Positions 1 through 6,116 of a DNA stretch of 35,632 bases are shown here, piece after piece. Numbering within the stretch: the stretch's first letter is position 1; each line of letters opens with the position of its first letter. The stretch comes from Verrucomicrobiota bacterium (GTDB taxonomy: Bacteria; Verrucomicrobiota; Verrucomicrobiia; Opitutales; Opitutaceae). Under the pieces are notes generated by a model. The model was not told the DNA's origin. It saw only the letters and a program-made list of their open reading frames with translations, and ran no database searches. The DNA lies in the NCBI GenBank assembly GCA_023426435.1, contig JAFAAS010000031.1, positions 1-35,632 on the forward strand, in the 5' to 3' direction. Position numbers and translations under genes: made by a program.

Positions 1-90
1 CTATTAGGTTACACCCCCCCCGCCGTCGCCCGCCTCACCGCCCGCCTCGAAGAATACCTCCGCGGCCACACCGAAATCCTTCTCGACTAA
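1..90 (+). CDS. C-terminal fragment of an unidentified protein
   Basis: An open frame runs from the left edge to a TAA stop at 88-90, giving about 29 residues that end in EEYLRGHTEILLD. Codon use is C-ending and GC-rich like the neighbouring genes, and the stop lies 49 bases before the helicase start on the same strand, so this is probably the 3' end of a real upstream gene. Nothing in the fragment identifies a family. It could also be a chance open frame, since the piece is short. Confidence 0.45.
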   Translation, partial: LLGYTPPAVARLTARLEEYLRGHTEILLD

Positions 91-139
91 CCCCTCGCAG
101 CTTTCCGCTGGATTTCGATTTCCCTTCCCCGCCCCACGT

Positions 140-2773
140 GTGTTCCGTGGGCCTTCCATGGTTTTCGACCTCGACCAACGCACCGCCTCTCTGAGCGTCG
201 GCGAGTTCGCGTCCTTTATCACCGGCCCGCGCGACGCCTCCGGCGGTCCACAAGGCGTCTGGCGCGCCCAACTGGGCACCCACTGGCACAACCAGCTCCG
301 CGCCCGCGCCACCGACGAATCGCCCGCCACCGAATTCGAAATCCCCCTCACCGGCCGCATCGCCCACCACGGCTGGACCCTCACGCTCACCGGGCGCATC
401 GACCAACTTCTCCGCACCGACACTTCGCTCACGCTGCGCGAAATCAAAACCGTCACCCGCGAGCTCCCCGCCGACGAATCCGAACTCCGCTCCGCCTACC
501 CCGACTACTTCGCCCAACTCGCCACCTACGCCACCCTCCTCCGCTCCGACACTTCCGGACTCTCAACCCTCAACCCTCCACTCTCAACTCCCAGCTCCGA
601 GCTCGTCTTCGTCGAAGTCTCCAGCGGCCTCGCCCAAACCGTCACCCTCACGCCCGCCGACGACGCTTTCTTCCGCGTCCAGCTCGAGCGGCTCACCGAA
701 TTCCTCGATCACCGCCATCGCGCGCGCGAACGCCTCCGCCACCTCGCTTTCCGCCCCGCCTTCGCCACGCCCCGCCCCGGCCAGGAAACCACGCAGCGCG
801 ACCTCACCGCCACCTTCGAAAAACACCCGCTCGTCCTCTTCGAAGCTCCGACCGGCTTCGGCAAAACCGGCGTCCTCCTCGAATTCGCCCTCGGCCAGCT
901 CCGCTCCGGCCACTTCGACCGCGCCCTCTACCTCACGAGCAAATCCACCGGCCAGCTCCAGGTCGTCCGCACCCTCCAGCAGATGACCACCCCTGCTCCG
1001 CTGTCCGATCTCTCAACTCTCAACTCTCCCCCCTCAACTGCGACGACGCCCGTCGCCGTCTGGCACGTCCGCAACAAATCCGAGCACTGCGTCAATCACA
1101 CGTTCCACTGCGTCCGCGACGCCTGCGCCTACCTCGCCGACGCCGCCGCCCGCTGGTCCTCGTCCGGCCTCGCTCGTTTCTACCTCGACGAAAAACACCC
1201 GCGCGATCTCGACACCCTCCGCGCCGCCGGCCGCTCCGCCCGCATCTGCCCTTACGAAATCACCCGCACCGCGCTCGCCTTCAACGATGTCTGGATCGGC
1301 GACTACAACTACGTCTTCGCCCCCCGCAACCGCGGCCTCTTCTTCGAACAACCGGGCTTCGATCCCGCGCGCACGCTTCTCCTCATCGACGAGGCCCACA
1401 ACCTCCCCGCTCGCGTCGCCGACGCCTACTCGCACGCCTTCACCGCCGCCGCCGCGTTCGCCGTTCGCGACGAACTCCACCGCGTCCGCCCCCTCGCCCA
1501 ACTCGTCACCGCCTGGGATCACTGGTGCCACTTTCTCCACCAACTCCGCCGCGCCGACGCCCTCTCCGCCGGCGCCGAAGACGACGCCCGCCACCTTCTC
1601 GCCGAAATCGCCAAACACCTCTCCGCCACCTCCCTCGACTTCGCCGAGCTCGGCCCTCACGCCTCCGACGCGCTCTGGTCCATCCCCGCCCTCCTCGACG
1701 ACCTTTCTTCCTCTCAAATCTCAAATCCCAAATCTGAACTCGCTCTCCCCCGCCTCTGGTGGTCCCCCGCCGACAGCGAACTTGCTCTCACCTGCCTCGA
1801 CGCCTCCCCCGCCATCGGCGCCACCCTCCGCGAATTCGGCGGCGCCGTCCTCGCCAGCGCCACCCTTACCCCCACCGACGCCTTTGCCGCTTCCTGCGGC
1901 CTCGACACCCCGTCCGATTCCGAAATCTCAAATTTCAAATCTCAAATCGCCGCGCCGCCGCCTCCTGACCGCCTCGGCACCCTCAACAAACGCCAAACCA
2001 AAAAACTCTACGCCCAACTCACCAGCGCCGCCGATCTCCTCCGCGTCGAAGAAGCCCGCGATGCCGCCCTCCCCGCCCTGGTCCGCGCCCACACGCCTTG
2101 GCGCGACGGCGCCTACGACGTCGCGATCGACGCCCGCGTCGACACCACCTTCCAACACCGCTCCCACCACTACACCACCACCGCCGCCACCATCGCCGCG
2201 CTCGCTTCTCTCAATTCTCAACCTTCAACCGTCAACTCCGCCACGCCCCGCGCCGCAGTCGCCGTCTTCTTCCCGTCCTACGCCTACGCCGACGCCATCG
2301 CCCGCGAGCTCTCCCAAATCGCCCCGCACGTCCGCGTCGCCCAACAACCTCGCGTCCGCGATCTCGCCGCCCAAACCGCCTGGGTCGAATCCTCCCTCAC
2401 CTCCGCCGACACCCTCTTCCTCGTCCTCGGTTCCAGCTTCTCCGAAGGCATCGACGCCCTCGGCGGCCGCATCTCCCACGCGATGGTCGTCGGTCCCGCG
2501 CTTCCCGAAGTAAACGCCGTCCAGCGCGCCCGCCTCGCCGAATTCGCCCCGCTCGGCCGCGACGCCGCCGTCCGCCGCGTCTATCAACTTCCGGGCATGA
2601 CCAAAGTGAACCAGGGTCTCGGCCGCCTCGTCCGCGCCCCCGGCCAGCACGCCCGCGTCCTCCTCCACTGCCGCCGCTTCCTCGAACCGGCCTATCAAAA
2701 CCTGCTCGCCCCCGACTACCGCACCACTCGCATCCTCCGCACCGACCCCGACCTCACCACCTGGCTCGCCTAA
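140..2773 (+). CDS. RecB-like nuclease fused to XPD/DinG-family Fe-S DNA helicase
   Basis: Predicted 5'-3' superfamily 2 DNA helicase with an N-terminal PD-(D/E)XK nuclease domain, likely acting in DNA repair or recombination. Residues 40-135 carry a full RecB-type set: GTHWH (H50), GRID (D88), EIK (E101, K103) and QLATY (Q126, Y130). The helicase begins with Walker A APTGFGKT (236-243). Cysteines 317, 324, 329 and 370 fit the XPD-type 4Fe-4S cluster. The DEAH box is at 417-420, and a motif VI-like QGLGRLVR lies near the C-terminus. The start is uncertain: ATG at 140 or ATG at 158, seven codons apart, neither with a clear ribosome binding site. Five short Ser/Thr/Leu/Asn/Pro or Ser/Gln/Ile/Asn/Lys stretches are encoded by 7-bp microrepeats and sit in apparent loops. 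It lies upstream of the pyrimidine genes but is separated by a 300-bp repeat-bearing gap, so it is probably not part of that operon. Confidence 0.85.
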   Translation: MFRGPSMVFDLDQRTASLSVGEFASFITGPRDASGGPQGVWRAQLGTHWHNQLRARATDESPATEFEIPLTGRIAHHGWTLTLTGRIDQLLRTDTSLTLREIKTVTRELPADESELRSAYPDYFAQLATYATLLRSDTSGLSTLNPPLSTPSSELVFVEVSSGLAQTVTLTPADDAFFRVQLERLTEFLDHRHRARERLRHLAFRPAFATPRPGQETTQRDLTATFEKHPLVLFEAPTGFGKTGVLLEFALGQLRSGHFDRALYLTSKSTGQLQVVRTLQQMTTPAPLSDLSTLNSPPSTATTPVAVWHVRNKSEHCVNHTFHCVRDACAYLADAAARWSSSGLARFYLDEKHPRDLDTLRAAGRSARICPYEITRTALAFNDVWIGDYNYVFAPRNRGLFFEQPGFDPARTLLLIDEAHNLPARVADAYSHAFTAAAAFAVRDELHRVRPLAQLVTAWDHWCHFLHQLRRADALSAGAEDDARHLLAEIAKHLSATSLDFAELGPHASDALWSIPALLDDLSSSQISNPKSELALPRLWWSPADSELALTCLDASPAIGATLREFGGAVLASATLTPTDAFAASCGLDTPSDSEISNFKSQIAAPPPPDRLGTLNKRQTKKLYAQLTSAADLLRVEEARDAALPALVRAHTPWRDGAYDVAIDARVDTTFQHRSHHYTTTAATIAALASLNSQPSTVNSATPRAAVAVFFPSYAYADAIARELSQIAPHVRVAQQPRVRDLAAQTAWVESSLTSADTLFLVLGSSFSEGIDALGGRISHAMVVGPALPEVNAVQRARLAEFAPLGRDAAVRRVYQLPGMTKVNQGLGRLVRAPGQHARVLLHCRRFLEPAYQNLLAPDYRTTRILRTDPDLTTWLA
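560..594 (+). repeat. Heptanucleotide microrepeat, type A, in-frame in helicase gene
   Basis: Five consecutive 7-mers: CTCTCAA, CCCTCAA, CCCTCCA, CTCTCAA, CTCCCAG. They encode LSTLNPPLSTPSS between the nuclease strand region and the next conserved block, and keep the frame open. Confidence 0.85.
1010..1037 (+). repeat. Heptanucleotide microrepeat, type A, in-frame in helicase gene
   Basis: Four 7-mers: CTCTCAA, CTCTCAA, CTCTCCC, CCCTCAA. They encode LSTLNSPPSTA just ahead of the first Fe-S cysteine (residue 317). Confidence 0.85.
1711..1738 (+). repeat. Heptanucleotide microrepeat, type B, in-frame in helicase gene
   Basis: Four 7-mers: CTCTCAA, ATCTCAA, ATCCCAA, ATCTGAA. They encode SQISNPKSE. 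The tract is visibly richer in A and T than the surrounding coding sequence. Confidence 0.85.
1925..1945 (+). repeat. Heptanucleotide microrepeat, type B, in-frame in helicase gene
   Basis: Three 7-mers: ATCTCAA, ATTTCAA, ATCTCAA, continuing into a degenerate fourth (ATCGCCG). They encode EISNFKSQIA, nearly the same peptide as the tract at 1711. Confidence 0.85.
2208..2235 (+). repeat. Heptanucleotide microrepeat, type A, in-frame in helicase gene
   Basis: Four 7-mers: CTCTCAA, TTCTCAA, CCTTCAA, CCGTCAA. They encode LNSQPSTVNS in a segment between conserved helicase blocks. Confidence 0.8.
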
Positions 2774-2778
2774 AATTT

Positions 2779-2840
2779 CGTGCTCCGTGCTCGTGATCGT
2801 GCTCATGCTCATGCTCGTGCTCATGCTCATGCTCGTGCTC
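2779..2840. repeat. Hexanucleotide array with an 18-bp higher-order unit
   Basis: The array consists of GTGCTC and ATGCTC hexamers. Within it an 18-bp unit, GTGCTC-ATGCTC-ATGCTC, occurs exactly twice in tandem (2799-2816 and 2817-2834), followed by a further GTGCTC (2835-2840). It starts six bases after the helicase stop codon. Confidence 0.85.
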
Positions 2841-2940
2841 GAACGCCTCCGCCCCGCCTTCCCCTCTCCACCTCAATAACTTCACGCAGAGCCCCGTGCC
2901 GAAGATCACGCCGCCTCCGCACCAAGAACGCAGAATGCTC

Positions 2941-2969
2941 CTCTCCGTGTCTCTGTGCCTCGGGTTAAC
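2941..2969. repeat. Intergenic CTCCGTGTCTCTGTG-type repeat
   Basis: A degenerate tract with a period of about nine bases that ends in GGGTTAAC. Its end resembles that of the CCGTGG-type repeat at 34605-34639, which also closes in GGTTAAC, suggesting a shared family or origin. Confidence 0.55.
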
Positions 2970-3073
2970 GATCGTTTGATGCAAGTAGCGTTCCGCACCG
3001 CATCTTCATCCCCCGCGACCCCGCCCGACATTTCTCTTTACCGACGTTTCCCCCGTCCCCACAACCAACCCTC

Positions 3074-3640
3074 GTGGCCTCTCCTAAGACCATCGGCCCC
3101 GACGAAATTCACGCCGCGATCGACCGGCTCGCTGCCGCTATTTCCGCGCAACACGCCGCGACCGCATCGCCGCTCCTGCTCCTCGGCATCGCCAACGGCG
3201 GCATCGAACTCGCCCGCCGCCTCGCGACCCGGCTCTCCGCTCTCAACGCTCATCTCTCAACTCGCTCGGGCACCCTCGATATCTCCTTCCATCGCGACGA
3301 CATCGGCCGCAACCCCATCCCCAAGGAGTTCGCCGCCACCCACATCCCCGCCGATGTCAACGGCGCCACCGTCATCCTCGTCGACGATGTCCTTTTCTCC
3401 GGCCGCACCGTCAAAGCCGCCCTCGACGAGCTCTTCGACCACGGCCGCCCCACCCAGGTTCAACTCGCCATCCTGGTCGACCGCGGCGGCCGTCGCCTTC
3501 CCTTCGCCGCCGACTACACCGGCCTCACCCTCGAAGTCCCCGCCGCGGAGAAAGTCACCGTGAAACTCGACCCTGCCAACCCCGCCGCCGACACCATCCA
3601 GGTCGTCCCCACGCCGCCCACTCGAAAATCGGAAATCTAA
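3074..3640 (+). CDS. pyrR: PyrR bifunctional pyrimidine regulator / uracil phosphoribosyltransferase-like protein
   Basis: In other bacteria PyrR is a UMP/UTP-responsive RNA-binding attenuation protein of pyr operons with side uracil phosphoribosyltransferase activity. The type I PRTase PRPP loop VDDVLFSGRT is at residues 103-112. The motifs SFHRDDIG (71-78) and DRGGRRLPFAADYTG are also typical of PyrR, and 188 residues is close to the usual length. The chosen start is GTG at 3074; no Shine-Dalgarno sequence is visible. Residues 54-66 (LSALNAHLSTRSG) contain a type A heptamer tract, and the C-terminal tail and stop codon lie within a type B tract. It stands first in pyrR-pyrB-pyrC, 17 bases ahead of pyrB. 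I could not find an obvious PyrR-binding RNA upstream, so regulation by attenuation is only family-based inference. Confidence 0.88.
   Translation: MASPKTIGPDEIHAAIDRLAAAISAQHAATASPLLLLGIANGGIELARRLATRLSALNAHLSTRSGTLDISFHRDDIGRNPIPKEFAATHIPADVNGATVILVDDVLFSGRTVKAALDELFDHGRPTQVQLAILVDRGGRRLPFAADYTGLTLEVPAAEKVTVKLDPANPAADTIQVVPTPPTRKSEI
3240..3260 (+). repeat. Heptanucleotide microrepeat, type A, in-frame in pyrR
   Basis: Three 7-mers: CTCTCAA, CGCTCAT, CTCTCAA. They encode part of LSALNAHLSTRSG in the loop before the SFHRDD strand. Confidence 0.7.
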
Positions 3641-3654
3641 AATCGAAAATTCCA
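3620..3654 (+). repeat. Heptanucleotide microrepeat, type B, spanning the pyrR stop codon
   Basis: Five 7-mers: ACTCGAA, AATCGGA, AATCTAA, AATCGAA, AATTCCA. The TAA stop of pyrR (3638-3640) falls inside the third unit, so the repeat supplies both the last residues of PyrR and its terminator codon, and ends four bases before the pyrB start. Confidence 0.75.
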
Positions 3655-3657
3655 CCG

Positions 3658-4602
3658 ATGCCCTGGACGCGCCGCCACCTCCTCACGCTCGAGGAACTTT
3701 CGCTCGAGGAAATCGAGCAAATCCACGCCACCGCCGTCGCCTTCAAGCGCACGCTCACGCGCAGCGTGAAAAAGGTCCCCGCCCTCCGCGGCAAAACCAT
3801 CGTCAATCTCTTCCTCGAGCCCAGCACGCGCACGCGCATGGCCTTCGACATGGCCGCCAAGCGCCTCAGCGCCGACGTCATTTCCTTCGACGCCGCCAGC
3901 TCCTCCACCACCAAGGGCGAAACCCTCCGCGACACCGCCGAAAACATCGCCGCGCTCGGCGCGGACATGATCGTCATCCGCCACGCCGCCGCCGGCTCCC
4001 CGCTCTACCTCTCGCAAATCCTCGACATCCCCGTCGTCAACGCCGGCGACGGCTCCCACGAGCACCCCACGCAAGGCCTCCTCGATACCTTCACCATGAA
4101 GGAGCACCTCGGCTCCCTCAAAGGCCGCAAGGTCGTCATCCTCGGCGACATTCTTTTCAGCCGCGTCGCCCGCTCCAACATCCACGCGCTCACCAAGCTC
4201 GGCGCCGATGTCACCCTCGTCGGTCCCTCCACGCTCGTCCCGCACTGGTTCACCGACCTCGGCGTCAAAGTCTCCCACAACCTCCAGAGCGCCCTCGCCG
4301 ACGCCGAAGTTGTGATGCTTCTTCGGATACAACACGAGCGCCAGACCAGCGGCCACTTCCCGTCCCTCGGCGAATACACCAGCATGTTCGGCCTCAACAA
4401 AACCCGCGCCGGCTGGCTCAACCCGAAAGCCATCATCATGCACCCGGGCCCGATCAACCGCGGCGTCGAAATCGACAGCGAACTCGCCGACGGCGATCGC
4501 AGCGTGATCCTCGAACAAGTCACCAACGGCATCGCCGTCCGCATGGCCGTCCTCTACCTCTGCGCCGGCGGCCAACCCGAAAACGTCGCGCCGGTTGAAT
4601 AA
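3658..4602 (+). CDS. pyrB: Aspartate carbamoyltransferase catalytic subunit
   Basis: Catalyses carbamoyl phosphate plus L-aspartate to N-carbamoyl-L-aspartate, the committed step of pyrimidine synthesis, in the cytoplasm. The carbamoyl-phosphate motif STRTR is at residues 56-60, and the HPTQ motif is at 136-139 in DGSHEHPTQGLLD. The C-terminal HPGPINRGVEI segment is also typical. At 314 residues it has the usual catalytic-chain length. ATG at 3658 follows pyrR by 17 bases, consistent with one transcript. No regulatory pyrI follows; the next gene is dihydroorotase, so this fits the ATCase class that works with or beside PyrC rather than the PyrB6I6 enzyme. That last point is inference from context. 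Confidence 0.95.
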   Translation: MPWTRRHLLTLEELSLEEIEQIHATAVAFKRTLTRSVKKVPALRGKTIVNLFLEPSTRTRMAFDMAAKRLSADVISFDAASSSTTKGETLRDTAENIAALGADMIVIRHAAAGSPLYLSQILDIPVVNAGDGSHEHPTQGLLDTFTMKEHLGSLKGRKVVILGDILFSRVARSNIHALTKLGADVTLVGPSTLVPHWFTDLGVKVSHNLQSALADAEVVMLLRIQHERQTSGHFPSLGEYTSMFGLNKTRAGWLNPKAIIMHPGPINRGVEIDSELADGDRSVILEQVTNGIAVRMAVLYLCAGGQPENVAPVE

Positions 4603-4621
4603 ACGATGCCTCCGAGGAGAA

Positions 4622-4747
4622 GCTCCAAGCACCAGGATCCAAGCTCCAGAGAAACACCAATGCCTCACCCTCCAACACTCGCCCGCGCACGTCTGGCTTC
4701 CTTGAAGTTTGGATCTTCTCTGGATCTTGGAGCTTGGATCTTGGAGC
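4622..4747. repeat. Inverted pair of type C heptamer arrays between pyrB and pyrC
   Basis: The left arm, 4622-4653, reads GCTCCAA, GCACCAG, GATCCAA, GCTCCAG and then AGAA. The right arm, 4716-4747, is its inverted partner, reading on the minus strand GCTCCAA, GATCCAA, GCTCCAA, GATCCAG, AGAA. I count 27 of 32 positions pairing. The 62-base loop is ordinary GC-rich sequence. The element nearly fills the space between pyrB and pyrC, and a transcript could fold into a long imperfect hairpin. Confidence 0.8.
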
Positions 4748-4755
4748 TTTAATCA

Positions 4756-6044
4756 ATGCCCACTCTCTGGATCCAAAACGCCCGCGTCATCGACCCCGCC
4801 GCCAAACGCGACGCCACCGGCGATCTCTTCATCGTCAACGGCCGCATCGCCTCGTCGCTCTCCGCCGCGCAGAAAAAATCCGCGAAGAAAATCGACGCCG
4901 CCGGCCTCGTCGCCTGCCCCGGTCTCGTCGATATCCACGTTCACTTCCGCGAACCGGGCCAGACGCACAAGGAAACCATCGCCACCGGCTCCCGCTCCGC
5001 CGCCGCCGGCGGTTTCACCACGTCGTGTGCATGCCCAACACGTCGCCGGTCGCCGACAACGCCGGCACCATCCAATTCATCCACGACGCCGTCCGCCGCG
5101 ACGCCGTCGTCAAGGTGCTCCCCACCGGCTGCATCACCGTGGGCATGAAGGGCCAGACCCTCGCTCCCATCGGCTCGCTCAAACGCGCCGGCGTCGTCGC
5201 CATCACCGACGACGGCGAATGCGTCCAAAACAACGAGCTCATGCGCCGCGCCGTCGAATACGCCAAGATGTTCGACCTGCCCGTCATGGATCACTGCCAG
5301 GACGCCTCCATGACCCAGGGCGCCGTCATGAACGAGGGCATCGTCTCCACCCGTCTCGGCCTCCGCGGCTGGCCCAACGCCGCCGAGGACCTCATCGTCG
5401 CGCGCAATGTAATACTTTCCGAATACACCGGCGGCCACATCCACTTGCAGCACATCTCCTCGAAATTCTCGGTCGATGAGATCCGCCGCGCCAAGCAACG
5501 CGGCGCCCGCATCACCGCCGAAGCCACGCCGCATCACATCGCGCTCACCGACGAGTCGATCGCGACCTACAACACCAATTTCAAAATGAACCCGCCGCTG
5601 CGCACCGAGGCCGACCGCCTCGCGCTCATCGAGGGTCTCCGCGACGGCACGCTCGACTGCATCAGCACCGACCACGCCCCGCATACCGACTACGAAAAGG
5701 ACAAGGAATTCGACTACGCCCCCAACGGCATCCTCGGCCTCGAAACCTCGCTCGCCATCTCCCTCGAAATCCTCGTCCGCCAAAACAAATTCAAGCTCCC
5801 GCGCGTCATCGATCTCATGACGCGCCGCGCCGCCGAGATCTTGAAACTTCCCGCCGGCACCCTCGCCGAGGGCGCCGACGCCGACGTCTGCCTTTTCGAT
5901 CCCAACGAAAAGTGGCTCTACGACGCCAAGGCCGGCTTCAGCAAATCCTCGAACTCTCCCTGGCACGGCCAGACCCTCACCGGCCGCGTAAAGACCACCA
6001 TCGTCAACGGCCGCATCGTCTTCAACAACGGCCGCATCCTGTAG
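4756..6044 (+). pseudogene. pyrC: Dihydroorotase PyrC, interrupted by a one-base deletion
   Basis: Family role: reversible cyclisation of carbamoyl aspartate to dihydroorotate, a zinc amidohydrolase step. Reading from ATG 4756 gives a normal N-terminus with the metal motif HVHFREPGQTHKE, then GGFTT, after which the frame fails and ends at 5148. The rest of the enzyme continues in the other frame from about 5022: VVCMPNTSPVADN, MDHCQD, HLQHIS, ATPHH, STDHAPHTD, to the stop at 6042-6044. Adding one C after 5020-5021 would restore GGFTTVVCMPNTSP, so a single base is missing at residue 89-90. Together the two parts have full class I dihydroorotase length (about 429 residues). This may be a sequencing error or a real, recent inactivation. 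The gene lies third in pyrR-pyrB-pyrC. Confidence 0.9.
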
Positions 6045-6050
6045 GCCACA

Positions 6051-6084
6051 GGTGGTAGGGCGAGGCGTCCCCCCCGAGCCGTCG
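6051..6084. repeat. GTAGGGCGAGGCGTCC-type intergenic element
   Basis: A G-rich then C-rich segment just after the pyrC stop, with GGTGGTAGGGCGAGGCG followed by a run of seven C and GAGCCG. It resembles short dispersed intergenic elements I associate with this kind of genome, but there is only one copy here, so its repeat status is inference. Confidence 0.35.
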
Positions 6085-6116
6085 CGCATCGACAAACTCC
6101 TCCTTGCGCCTGTCCC

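Larger units (their letters stand above)
2774..3073. other. 300-bp gap between helicase and pyrR, made largely of repeats
   Basis: No convincing gene is seen here. The gap holds a GTGCTC/ATGCTC hexamer array (2779-2840) and a degenerate CTCCGTGTCTCTGTG-type repeat ending in GGTTAAC (2941-2969). The last 100 bases before pyrR look non-coding and C-rich. I could not recognise a PyrR-binding attenuator or a clear terminator. Confidence 0.6.

Noticed and set aside
2754..2984. A minus-strand frame encoding Glu-His repeats across the hexamer array
   Set aside because: The repeats come directly from the hexamer DNA; there is no start context, no conserved flanks and it overlaps the helicase end.
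2774..3073. PyrR-binding attenuator upstream of pyrR
   Set aside because: I could not find the expected anti-antiterminator sequence or a terminator hairpin; the gap is mostly repeat sequence.
560..3654. CRISPR array, given repeats and a Cas4-like nuclease domain nearby
   Set aside because: The repeats are 7-bp tandem units without spacers, lie in coding sequence, and no cas genes are present; the nuclease domain is fused to a repair-type helicase and lacks Cas4 cysteines.
5010..5040. Programmed ribosomal frameshift in pyrC
   Set aside because: No slippery heptamer or following structure is seen; reading requires a -1 shift in CACCACGTCGTG, which is not slip-prone. A missing base explains the data better.
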